Shown one piece after another: positions 7,731 through 13,831 of a DNA stretch of 21,412 bases; the stretch's first letter is position 1, and every line of letters begins with the position of its first letter. The translations under genes were made by a program, and so were the position numbers. The stretch lies in the NCBI RefSeq assembly GCF_946479415.1, contig NZ_CAMLFY010000075.1, forward strand, positions 1 to 21,412. The letters run 5' to 3'. The DNA is from an uncultured Shinella sp. (GTDB lineage: Bacteria > Pseudomonadota > Alphaproteobacteria > Rhizobiales > Rhizobiaceae). Under the pieces are notes generated by a model that was not told the origin of the DNA, did not search any database, and saw only the letters and a list, made by a program, of their open reading frames with translations.

Positions 7731-7907
7731 TTAGCGGCAGACCTTGATGCGCTTGATGACGACATTGCCGTAGTAGTCGTAGGACTTGATCTTCTTGATG
7801 AAGCAATAGGGCTGGTAGTCGTAGCTGTAGTAGCCGGCCTGAGAAGGCGCCGCGAAGGAGACGGCGGCGATAAGGGCAACGGTGGCGGAAACGATGAACT
7901 TGCGCAT
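7731..7907 (-). CDS. Small secreted Tyr-rich basic peptide with two cysteines
   Basis: An ORF of 58 codons starting at ATG 7907 and ending in TAA at 7733-7731. GGAGAG lies 5 bases upstream of the start (7918-7913). Residues 1-24 are a clean signal peptide (MRKFIV..., Ala/Val core, cut after SQA). The mature part would be 34 residues: Tyr-rich at first (YYSYDYQPYC), then CFIKKIKSYDYYGNVVIKRIKVCR. C35 and C57 flank two alternating hydrophobic/basic stretches joined by a DYYGN turn, which suggests a disulphide-closed beta hairpin. Eight of the 34 residues are Tyr and seven are Lys/Arg. I believe similar small unnamed periplasmic proteins occur in rhizobia, but I cannot name a family or function. 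A terminator follows it, and it is divergent from the VOC gene. Confidence 0.82.
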   Translation of the reverse strand: MRKFIVSATVALIAAVSFAAPSQAGYYSYDYQPYCFIKKIKSYDYYGNVVIKRIKVCR

Positions 7908-7929
7908 GGGGTCTCTCCTGATCGGTTAG

Positions 7930-7948
7930 GGATGAGCCTCTCTCATCC
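7930..7948. repeat. Inverted repeat in the leader of the small secreted-peptide gene
   Basis: GGATGAG (7930-7936) and CTCATCC (7942-7948) are perfect 7-base arms around a 5-base spacer, 12 bases upstream of the ribosome site of the minus-strand peptide gene. It could be an mRNA leader hairpin or an operator. Confidence 0.4.
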
Positions 7949-7983
7949 GGTGATTGGAAGGTCTCATATCCCCCTGCATGTCG

Positions 7984-8001
7984 CTGTTCCGGATGGAACA
8001 G
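7984..8001. promoter_or_regulatory. Operator-like inverted repeat next to a possible promoter
   Basis: CTGTTCC-GGAT-GGAACAG is an 18-base perfect inverted repeat with a 4-base centre. It ends 4 bases before TTGACG (8006-8011), so a protein bound here would touch a -35 element of the VOC gene promoter, or act on both divergent genes. The regulator is unknown. Confidence 0.42.
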
Positions 8002-8005
8002 GGTG

Positions 8006-8033
8006 TTGACGGATAGGGCCGGTGACCTAGCTA
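8006..8033 (+). promoter_or_regulatory. Possible promoter of the VOC-family gene
   Basis: TTGACG (8006-8011), a 16-base spacer and TAGCTA (8028-8033), 31 bases before ATG 8065. The -35 is good and the -10 is only fair. Confidence 0.38.
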
Positions 8034-8064
8034 CAAGGCTTTCCGCATCAAGGGAGAGCAGGGC

Positions 8065-8493
8065 ATGGAAACGCAGGAACTCCATCGCGGCCGTCTCATC
8101 GATCACATCCAGCTGGTCGTGCGCGACCTCTCGGCCAGCCGGCGCTTTTATGAGGCCATCTTCGATGCGCTGAAGATCCCGATCGGGGGTGAGGGGGCGG
8201 ATTATTTCTGGGTCGACGAACTGTTCATTTCGAGCATCGATAGCCAGGCTGCCGCCGGCAAGCTGACCGGGCGGCACCATCTCGCCTTCCAGGCGGCGGA
8301 TCATGCGATGGTCAAGTCTTTCCACGACGCGGGGCTTGCCGCAGGCGGCAAGGACAATGGCGGCCCTGGTGAGCGCCCCTATCATCCCGGCTATTTCGCC
8401 GCCTTCCTGCTCGATCCCGACGGCAACAATATCGAGGCGGTGCATCACGGCGAGGCGAAACGCAGCGCGCCTTCGGTGAAGATCACCTTCTAG
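8065..8493 (+). CDS. VOC-family (glyoxalase/bleomycin-resistance fold) protein
   Basis: A 142-residue single-domain protein of the vicinal oxygen chelate superfamily. It starts with IDHIQLVVRDLSASRRFYEAIF (H14 as likely first metal ligand). HHLAFQA follows (H72), then the C-terminal YFAAFLLDPDGNNIEAVHH with E124 in the usual Glu-ligand position. The two beta-alpha-beta-beta-beta halves are visible. Members include lyases, dioxygenases and resistance proteins, and the sequence does not tell which this is. AGGGAG (8051-8056) lies 8 bases before the ATG. It converges on rnhB with about 37 bases between the stops and no clear terminator. Confidence 0.85.
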   Translation: METQELHRGRLIDHIQLVVRDLSASRRFYEAIFDALKIPIGGEGADYFWVDELFISSIDSQAAAGKLTGRHHLAFQAADHAMVKSFHDAGLAAGGKDNGGPGERPYHPGYFAAFLLDPDGNNIEAVHHGEAKRSAPSVKITF

Positions 8494-8530
8494 CGGCCTA
8501 CCGACATGGCTTCAGCTAAAGCGCGACGGT

Positions 8531-9184
8531 TCAATCGTCTCGCCGCAAAGGGCGAAAACTCATGCGGTGAAGGCGGCAGGGGCCGAGGGTCTGGATGGCG
8601 GTGCGGTGCACCTCCGTCGCATAGCCGGCATGGACGGCGAATCCGTAGCCGGGGAAGGTGTTTTCCGCCCGCGCCATCATGCGGTCGCGCGTCACCTTGG
8701 CGACGATCGAGGCGGCGGCGATGGAGACGGACAGCGCATCGCCCTTGACGACGGCGCGGCCCTCGCAGGCGAGGCCCGGCGGTACATCGCGGCCGTCGGT
8801 CAGCACGAGCTTCGGCGCGATCTCCAGCCCGGCGACAGCGCGGCGCATGGCGTCGAGGCTGGCCTTGCGGATGTCCGTCCCGTCGATGCGGCGCGACCCG
8901 CTGGAGGCGACGGAGACGAAGGCCGATTGCAGGATGAGGGTGAAGAGCGCTTCGCGTCTCGCCGCCGTCAGCTGCTTGGAATCGTTCAGCCCCTCCGGGA
9001 TGTTGTCCGGATCGAGGATCACGGCGGCGGCCACGACGGGGCCGGCGAGCGGCCCGCGCCCGGCCTCGTCCGTGCCGGCGACGGGCCAGAGGCCGCGCTT
9101 GCGGGCGGCGATCTCCATCGCAAAATCCGGCCCTTCGGGCAGCGCGAAAAGAAGGCGGGAATCGGAGGATATGCTCTTGGCCAT
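8531..9184 (-). CDS. rnhB: Ribonuclease HII
   Basis: About 217 residues. The family core begins at [19 protein letters not shown], whose DEAGRG carries the first catalytic Asp-Glu pair. NDSKQL follows, then a central Asp in VLTDGRDVP and the [17 protein letters not shown] segment with another catalytic Asp; the C-terminal HRMSFRPL closes the domain. It cleaves the RNA strand of RNA-DNA hybrids, including single ribonucleotides in DNA, in the cytoplasm. The open frame runs to 9325 but the extra residues are low-complexity Pro/Arg. I chose ATG 9184 ([21 protein letters not shown]). ATG 9202, preceded by AGGGAA at 8 bases, is an equally possible start and would add six residues. The gene lies about 220 bases downstream of the radical SAM gene. 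Confidence 0.94.
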   Translation of the reverse strand: MAKSISSDSRLLFALPEGPDFAMEIAARKRGLWPVAGTDEAGRGPLAGPVVAAAVILDPDNIPEGLNDSKQLTAARREALFTLILQSAFVSVASSGSRRIDGTDIRKASLDAMRRAVAGLEIAPKLVLTDGRDVPPGLACEGRAVVKGDALSVSIAAASIVAKVTRDRMMARAENTFPGYGFAVHAGYATEVHRTAIQTLGPCRLHRMSFRPLRRDD

Positions 9185-9221
9185 GGCGGCGACCATGCAC
9201 ATCCGTCCGATTCCCTGCAAG

Positions 9222-9250
9222 TCCTCCGACGTTTGCGGCGGGTCGGAGGA
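9222..9250 (-). promoter_or_regulatory. Leader hairpin upstream of rnhB
   Basis: TCCTCCGAC (9222-9230) and GTCGGAGGA (9242-9250) are perfect 9-base arms with an 11-base loop, just before the presumed rnhB ribosome site on the minus strand. A second GC-rich stem, GCCCGC/GCGGGC (9298-9303, 9315-9320), lies further upstream. The 9185-9405 gap otherwise shows no gene and no strong promoter. Confidence 0.4.
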
Positions 9251-9405
9251 ACGCCCGGCGCGCCCAGGGGTTGACGCTGCCGGAAGCGGCTTGCGACGCC
9301 CGCACCGGAAGGGCGCGGGCTCCACATATTCAAATCAATCGCGCCATCCCTTATCGGCAGCCAGAAGACCGTGCCGGCGACGCGTCCTGCTTCTTATGAC
9401 GATGG

Positions 9406-10563
9406 TCACAGCAGGGAAAGCTGCACGCCGCTGCCCGATGGCGGCACGAATTGGTCGCTGGCGAGGCTGCGGCGGGTGCGGGTCAGTTCCAGCCGCTTGC
9501 TGGCCATTTCGAAACGCCGGGCGATCTGCCAGGCATAGGGACCGGCGCCCTTCATGCGCTTGCCGAATTCGGCATCGTAATCCTTGCCGTCGCGCATAGA
9601 GCGCACCAGCGACATGACATGGCGGTAGCGGTCCGGATAATTGCGCAGCAGCCAGTCGCGGAAGAGCGGGCTCACCTCCAGCGGCAGACGCAGCAGCACA
9701 TAGCTTGCCTCCAGCGCCCCGGCCGCCTTGCCCGAATCGAGCACGCGCTCGATCTCGTGGTCATTGAGGCCGGGAATGATGGGCGCCATCATGATGGCGG
9801 TCGGGATACCGGCCTCCGAAAGCGCACGGATCGCCTCCAGCCGACGCGACGGGGTTGCGGCACGCGGCTCCATGGTGCGGGCGAGCTTGCGGTCAAGCGT
9901 CGTGACGGAAAGGCCGACCCAGGCAAGGCCGCGGGCGGCCATGCGTGAGAGGATATCGATATCGCGCATGACAAGCGCCGACTTGGTGACGACGGAGACC
10001 GGGTGGTTCGCCTTGTCGAGCACTTCGAGGATCTGGCGCATGATCCGCCATTCCTTCTCGATCGGCTGGTAGGGATCCGTATTGGTACCGATGGCGATGA
10101 CGCGCGGCTTGTAGCCGGGCTTGGAAAGCTCGCGCTCCAGAAGCTTCGGCGCATCGGGCTTGGCAAACAGCTTCGCCTCGAAATCGAGACCGGCCGAAAG
10201 CCCCATGAAAGCGTGCGTCGGTCGGGCGAAGCAATAGATGCAGCCATGCTCGCAGCCGCGATAGGGGTTGATCGAGCGATCGAAGGGAATGTCGGGCGAC
10301 TCATTGCGGGTGATGATCGTGCGCGGTTTCTCGACCTGCACATCCGTGCGGAAGGGCGGCAGCTCCTCGAGCGTCTGCCAGCCGTCGTCGAAACCTTCCC
10401 GCGTCAGCGGTTCGAAGCGGCCGGTGAAGTTCAACCCGGCGCCGCGGCCGCGCCGGCGGTCCCCGTCGATGCGCATGCCCGTTTCAGCCAGCAGCGCTTC
10501 GGCAACGTCCTTCGTGTGGCCGGGCGCAAGCGCGCCCTGCCTGAGGCTCACAAGATCGTTCAT
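9406..10563 (-). CDS. PA0069-family radical SAM protein
   Basis: A 385-residue radical S-adenosylmethionine enzyme related to spore photoproduct lyase-like and PA0069 proteins. The iron-sulphur cluster motif is C104-x3-C108-x2-C111 in YRGCEHGCIYCFARPTH. GTNTDPYQPIE, SVVTKSALVMRD, GLSVTTLD and APIIPGLND follow, as in this family. The N-terminal RRRGRGAGLNFTGRFE segment (about 36-51) is a basic stretch common to it. The substrate is not known. ATG 10563 has GGAGAC 5-10 bases upstream. rnhB lies downstream on the same strand, an arrangement I associate with rhizobia. A promoter candidate sits at 10600-10629. Confidence 0.93.
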   Translation of the reverse strand: MNDLVSLRQGALAPGHTKDVAEALLAETGMRIDGDRRRGRGAGLNFTGRFEPLTREGFDDGWQTLEELPPFRTDVQVEKPRTIITRNESPDIPFDRSINPYRGCEHGCIYCFARPTHAFMGLSAGLDFEAKLFAKPDAPKLLERELSKPGYKPRVIAIGTNTDPYQPIEKEWRIMRQILEVLDKANHPVSVVTKSALVMRDIDILSRMAARGLAWVGLSVTTLDRKLARTMEPRAATPSRRLEAIRALSEAGIPTAIMMAPIIPGLNDHEIERVLDSGKAAGALEASYVLLRLPLEVSPLFRDWLLRNYPDRYRHVMSLVRSMRDGKDYDAEFGKRMKGAGPYAWQIARRFEMASKRLELTRTRRSLASDQFVPPSGSGVQLSLL

Positions 10564-10599
10564 GGCTGTCTCCGGGGAGCCTTCGGCTCCGGTTCAATG

Positions 10600-10629
10600 A
10601 CTATATTCCTATCGCCGGAATGAGAACAA
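10600..10629 (-). promoter_or_regulatory. Possible promoter of the radical SAM gene
   Basis: On the minus strand, TTGTTC (10629-10624), an 18-base spacer and TATAGT (10605-10600), about 37 bases before ATG 10563. A small GGAGCC-TTC-GGCTCC hairpin (10576-10590) lies between the -10 and the ribosome site. Confidence 0.42.
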
Positions 10630-10684
10630 TGCAAGAACAAATTTTCGTTTCGCCGCTAACCATGGCCGAAGGTTGGCCTGCGCG

Positions 10685-10702
10685 AGCATGGAAATCCATG
10701 CT
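10685..10702. repeat. Inverted repeat before the glycosyltransferase-like gene
   Basis: AGCATGGA-AA-TCCATGCT is a perfect 18-base inverted repeat with a 2-base centre, ending 21 bases before ATG 10724. It could be an operator or a leader hairpin. Confidence 0.42.
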
Positions 10703-10723
10703 GCAATGCGGTATTGAGAGGGC

Positions 10724-11257
10724 ATGCTGACGATCATCATGGAATGCCGGGATAACGAAGCCGAGCTGGCGCAGACCCTTTCGGCGCTGGTTCAAGGTGC
10801 CGTCGAAGGGGTGGTGCGCGACGTGATCGTGCTCGACCATGGCTCGCGCGATGGCTCCTCCAGGGTGGCGGATGTCGCCGGCTGCCGTTTCCTGACGAGC
10901 TGGGACATGAAGGACGTGCTTCGCTCGGCCCGCGGCGACTGGTTGCTGCTGCTGGAGCCGGGCGCCCGTCCACTTTCTGGTTGGGTGGATGCCGTTGTCG
11001 ACCATGTTGCGATCAACGGCAATCCGGCGCGGTTTCTCGGATCGCGCAGCCACCGCCGTCCGTTCTTTCAGCGGCTCGGCCGCCGGATGGCGCCCTTGGA
11101 GCATGGCTATCTCGTCAGCAAGCGCCAGGCCTCTGCGGCGGCGCGCTCCGGCATGACGCTTGCTGATCTCGCAAAGGGTGCCGGCACGCGGACCCTCGTT
11201 GCCGAGATCGTGCCGGCCTGGGCGGTGAAGGCTCTTCGCGCGGCGATGGCGACCTAA
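10724..11257 (+). CDS. Short glycosyltransferase family 2-like protein
   Basis: A 177-residue protein. The N-terminus MLTIIMECRDNEAELAQTLSALVQGAVEG and VIVLDHGSRDGSSRVA (residues 34-49, compare the DDGSTDGT nucleotide-sugar motif) match the start of a GT-A family 2 fold. RSARGDWLLLLEPGARPL follows where the metal-binding DxD is normally found, but here it reads EPG. The protein is much shorter than typical family 2 enzymes (about 250-330) and ends with an Ala-rich segment. It may be a reduced, non-catalytic or atypical member; rhizobial genomes carry similar genes annotated as glycosyl transferase. GAGAGG stands just before ATG 10724. It is convergent with the RTX gene. Confidence 0.75.
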   Translation: MLTIIMECRDNEAELAQTLSALVQGAVEGVVRDVIVLDHGSRDGSSRVADVAGCRFLTSWDMKDVLRSARGDWLLLLEPGARPLSGWVDAVVDHVAINGNPARFLGSRSHRRPFFQRLGRRMAPLEHGYLVSKRQASAAARSGMTLADLAKGAGTRTLVAEIVPAWAVKALRAAMAT

Positions 11258-11265
11258 AGCCTTGA

Positions 11266-11297
11266 CCGACACCGAAGCGAGGTCGCTTCGGTGTCGG
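11266..11297. terminator. Long hairpin between convergent genes
   Basis: CCGACACCGAAGCGA (11266-11280) pairs perfectly with TCGCTTCGGTGTCGG (11283-11297) around GG: up to 15 pairs, or 14 with a 4-base loop. It starts 8 bases after the glycosyltransferase-like stop and 22 bases beyond the RTX stop on the other strand, so it probably serves both. No T-run follows on either side. Confidence 0.65.
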
Positions 11298-11319
11298 ATG
11301 ATACGGTTAAAACAAATTC

Positions 11320-12312
11320 CTAGAGCAGGAAGTCGCCGACCACCAGGCTGCTGGCGCCACGCACCTCGATCTGGAAGTCGGCACGTCCGTCACCATTGAC
11401 GTCGCCGGAGACGATGCCGCCTGAGAAGCGCACTTCGCCGGCGGTGCTGGAGAAGGCGTGATTGCCGACGAAGCTGAACGCCTGGTTGCCGCTCGTGCCT
11501 GTGTTGGCGTCGATGTCGCGCAGGTCGATCCTGTCGCCCTGGCCGTGGTTGAAGTCGAGGATGACATCCCGGCGGGCGCCGACGACCGATTCGGCAATGG
11601 CATTGAAATCGAAGCGGTCCGCGCCGGCGTCGCCCTGCAAGAGGTCCATGCCGCGGCCGCCGACGAGAACGTCATTGTTGCCGCGGCCGGCAAGGGCGTC
11701 GTCGCCATTGAGGCCCTTCAGCGTGTTGGCCGCACCTGAGCCGAAGATGGCGTCGCCGACATTCGTGCCCTCGGCGTTCTCGATGCTGACAAGGGTTTCG
11801 AAGCGATTGGCGCCGGTCTGCGCGAAACCCTGCTGGAGGTCGATGCCGACACCGGAGCCACCCAGGACGTTATCGTCGTCGCGGGGCAGGTAGCTGATAG
11901 AATCGACGCCTGCGCCGCCGTTGAAAGTGTTCTGCTGGCCGACGGAGAAGAACTTGTCATTGCCGTTCTCGCCGAAATAGCTGCTCTTGAAGGTGCTGAC
12001 GGCGATCGTGTCGTTGCCGTCGCCGGCCCTGATGGTGTCGCCCAGTTCGTTGGAGAAGGAGCCGAAGCCCGTGCCGACATAGGTGTCGTTGCCCGCGCCG
12101 AGCAGAATGACGTTGCCGTCTTCCTTGACATTGACCACGCTGTCATTGCCGGCGCCGGCATCGACGAAGTTCCGGCCGCCGAAATCGTCGGAACGGTCGA
12201 GGATGATCGTGTCGTCACCGCCGAGCATGCGAAGGGTGATCTGGGTGTTGTTGATACTGCCGCCCTGGGTGAAGCGGTCTGCGCCGTTGGTTCCGGTGAT
12301 CGTGCGTGCCAT
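11320..12312 (-). CDS. RTX (hemolysin-type calcium-binding repeat) protein
   Basis: A 330-residue acidic protein with no N-terminal signal peptide (MARTITGTNGADRF). It carries scattered Gly/Asp-rich nonapeptide-type repeats: GGDDTIILD, GAGNDSVV, GAGNDTYVG, GDGNDTIAV, GGAGVDSIS, LNGDDALAGRGNNDVLVGGRGMDLL (about 200-225). The C-terminal module (231-330) has GADRFDFNAIAES, DFNHGQGDRIDL and a DVNGDGRAD calcium loop (304-312), and ends in GDFLL, the pattern of serralysin-type type I secretion ends. It is likely exported by a type I ABC/MFP/TolC system and folded by outside calcium. No transporter genes are in the window and no enzymatic domain is visible. AGGAGAG lies about 8-10 bases before ATG 12312. 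Some repeats are degenerate. Confidence 0.85.
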   Translation of the reverse strand: MARTITGTNGADRFTQGGSINNTQITLRMLGGDDTIILDRSDDFGGRNFVDAGAGNDSVVNVKEDGNVILLGAGNDTYVGTGFGSFSNELGDTIRAGDGNDTIAVSTFKSSYFGENGNDKFFSVGQQNTFNGGAGVDSISYLPRDDDNVLGGSGVGIDLQQGFAQTGANRFETLVSIENAEGTNVGDAIFGSGAANTLKGLNGDDALAGRGNNDVLVGGRGMDLLQGDAGADRFDFNAIAESVVGARRDVILDFNHGQGDRIDLRDIDANTGTSGNQAFSFVGNHAFSSTAGEVRFSGGIVSGDVNGDGRADFQIEVRGASSLVVGDFLL

Positions 12313-12387
12313 GTGTCGCTCTCCTCAACTCTCTCCGGGAAAGTCGTAGGGCAAAGAAAAGCGGCATGCAGTGCCCTATGGAACAGG

Positions 12388-12936
12388 TCAGCCAATCGAG
12401 CGCTTCAGGTGCTCGTCGAGGCGCGGCATGATTTCCACGAAGTTGCAGGGCATGTGGCGATAGTCGAGTTGTGCCTTGAGAATGCCGTCCCAGGCGTCCT
12501 TGCAGGCGCCGGGTGAGCCTGGCAGCACGAAGATGAACGTGGCGTTGGTGACGCCGCCCGTCGCGCGCGACTGGATCGTCGAGGTGCCGATCTTGTCGTA
12601 GGAAATGCGGTGGAAGACTTCGGAAAAGCCGTCCATGCGCTTTTCGAAGATCGGTTCCAGCGCTTCGGGCGTCACGTCGCGGCCGGTAAAACCCGTGCCG
12701 CCTGTCGTGATCACCACGTCGATAGTCTCGTCGCGGGTCCAGGCCTCCACCTGCGCGCGGATGGCGGGCACATCGTCCTTGACGATGGCGCGGGCGGCAA
12801 GCCGATGGCCGGCGTCGGCGATGCGGGCGACGAGCGTGTCGCCGGAGCGATCATCGGCAAGGACGCGCGTGTCGGACACGGTCAGCACGGCGATGCCGAC
12901 GGGAATGAAGGGCCGCGTCTCGTCAAGCTTCGCCAT
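12388..12936 (-). CDS. moaB: Molybdenum cofactor biosynthesis protein B
   Basis: A 182-residue MoaB/Mog-family protein. IAVLTVSDTR (15-24) starts the fold. TTGGTGFTGRDVTPEA (77-92) is the molybdopterin-binding signature, followed by GFSEVFHRISY and FVLPGSPGACKDAWDGIL. It adenylylates or binds molybdopterin in the cytoplasm during Moco synthesis. It is the last gene of the TPR-ispE-moaB run, 9 bases after the ispE stop. Its ribosome site TAGGAG overlaps the ispE stop codon, so the two are probably translationally linked. There is no metabolic link with ispE, so this is a housekeeping cluster rather than a pathway operon. The 75 bases between moaB and the RTX gene hold only a weak imperfect inverted repeat (12347-12353/12372-12378). 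Confidence 0.95.
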   Translation of the reverse strand: MAKLDETRPFIPVGIAVLTVSDTRVLADDRSGDTLVARIADAGHRLAARAIVKDDVPAIRAQVEAWTRDETIDVVITTGGTGFTGRDVTPEALEPIFEKRMDGFSEVFHRISYDKIGTSTIQSRATGGVTNATFIFVLPGSPGACKDAWDGILKAQLDYRHMPCNFVEIMPRLDEHLKRSIG

Positions 12937-12945
12937 GGGGCGCTC

Positions 12946-13827
12946 CTATTCCAGCGTCTTGGTGGCGGTGAAGAACCAGTGCGGGTGTTTTTGCGAGAGC
13001 GCCGCCGCCGCCGCTTCCGCCGCCGTCATCGAAGGATATAGCGCGAAGCAGGTCGCACCGGAACCGGACATGCGCACCACGCGCGCATCGGTCGCGGCAA
13101 GATCCTCGGCGATGACAGCAATCTCGGGGCACAGGTCTCGGGCCGGAGGCTCGAGATCGTTGCGTAAGTGCGCGATGGCGGCTGGCCAGTCCTGCGGCTT
13201 CGATTCCAGCCGGAGCGGCGGATTGTGCCGCGAGGCGAGGGCCTTGAAGACGGCGGGCGTCGAGACGCCGACCAGCGGATTGCCGAGCACCACGGGCATG
13301 GCGGGCAGGGCAACGGGCGTGATGTCCTCACCGATGCCGCGGGCGATCAGAGGATGGCCGGCAAGGCACATCGGCACGTCGGCGCCAAGGCCGATGGAGA
13401 GGGCGTGCAGGACATCCTGCGGAATGCGCGCCTGCCACAGCCGGACAAGGCCGCGCAGCGTCGCTGCCGCATCCGCCGAGCCGCCGCCGATGCCGGAGGC
13501 GATAGGCAGGTTCTTTTCGAGATGGATATGGACGGGCGAGGCCGCTTCCCCCCGCTCCGCAAGGGCCGCGCGCAGCCGGTCGCGGGCGCGGGTCACGAGG
13601 TTGTCGCCGTCGGCATCCAGCGCCGCTCCGAAGCGGCCGGAAATCGTGAACCGGTCTTCCAGAGCCGGAGAAAAGCCGAGGCGATCACCAAATTGGGTGA
13701 AGGTGACGAGGCTGTCGAGCAGATGATAGCCATCGTCGCGCTGCCCGACGACATGCAGCGCAAGATTGATCTTTGCCGCCGCCTGTTCGACGACGGCAAA
13801 GCCTTGAAGGCTGTCAGGGACCGGCAT
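12946..13827 (-). CDS. ispE: 4-diphosphocytidyl-2-C-methyl-D-erythritol kinase
   Basis: A 293-residue GHMP kinase of the MEP isoprenoid pathway that phosphorylates CDP-methylerythritol in the cytoplasm. AAAKINLALHVVGQRDDGYH holds the catalytic Lys19. The ATP-binding LPIASGIGGGSADAAATL covers 107-124, and GLGADVPMCL contains the catalytic Asp150. RMSGSGATCFALY is the C-terminal GHMP motif. Length is normal (about 280-300). It starts 4 bases after the TPR gene stop, so the two are surely co-transcribed. ispB, which uses the isoprenoid units for the quinone tail, lies just upstream on the same strand. Confidence 0.96.
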   Translation of the reverse strand: MPVPDSLQGFAVVEQAAAKINLALHVVGQRDDGYHLLDSLVTFTQFGDRLGFSPALEDRFTISGRFGAALDADGDNLVTRARDRLRAALAERGEAASPVHIHLEKNLPIASGIGGGSADAAATLRGLVRLWQARIPQDVLHALSIGLGADVPMCLAGHPLIARGIGEDITPVALPAMPVVLGNPLVGVSTPAVFKALASRHNPPLRLESKPQDWPAAIAHLRNDLEPPARDLCPEIAVIAEDLAATDARVVRMSGSGATCFALYPSMTAAEAAAAALSQKHPHWFFTATKTLE

Positions 13828-13831
13828 GCGG

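Noticed and set aside
7984..8001. Considered as a LexA box
   Set aside because: The alphaproteobacterial LexA site is a GTTC-N7-GTTC direct repeat and the Gram-positive one GAAC-N4-GTTC. This repeat fits neither.
6814..8448. A 544-codon minus-strand frame spanning atpF', atpF, the terminator region and the VOC gene
   Set aside because: It crosses two transcription terminators and two well-supported plus-strand genes. The real minus-strand gene in this area is the 58-codon one in a different frame.
8567..9599. Plus-strand frames opposite rnhB
   Set aside because: Antisense shadows of RNase HII, without recognisable motifs.
10601..11272. A 223-codon minus-strand frame opposite the glycosyltransferase-like gene
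   Set aside because: No ribosome site or recognisable domain. The plus strand has a good start and a family 2-like N-terminus.
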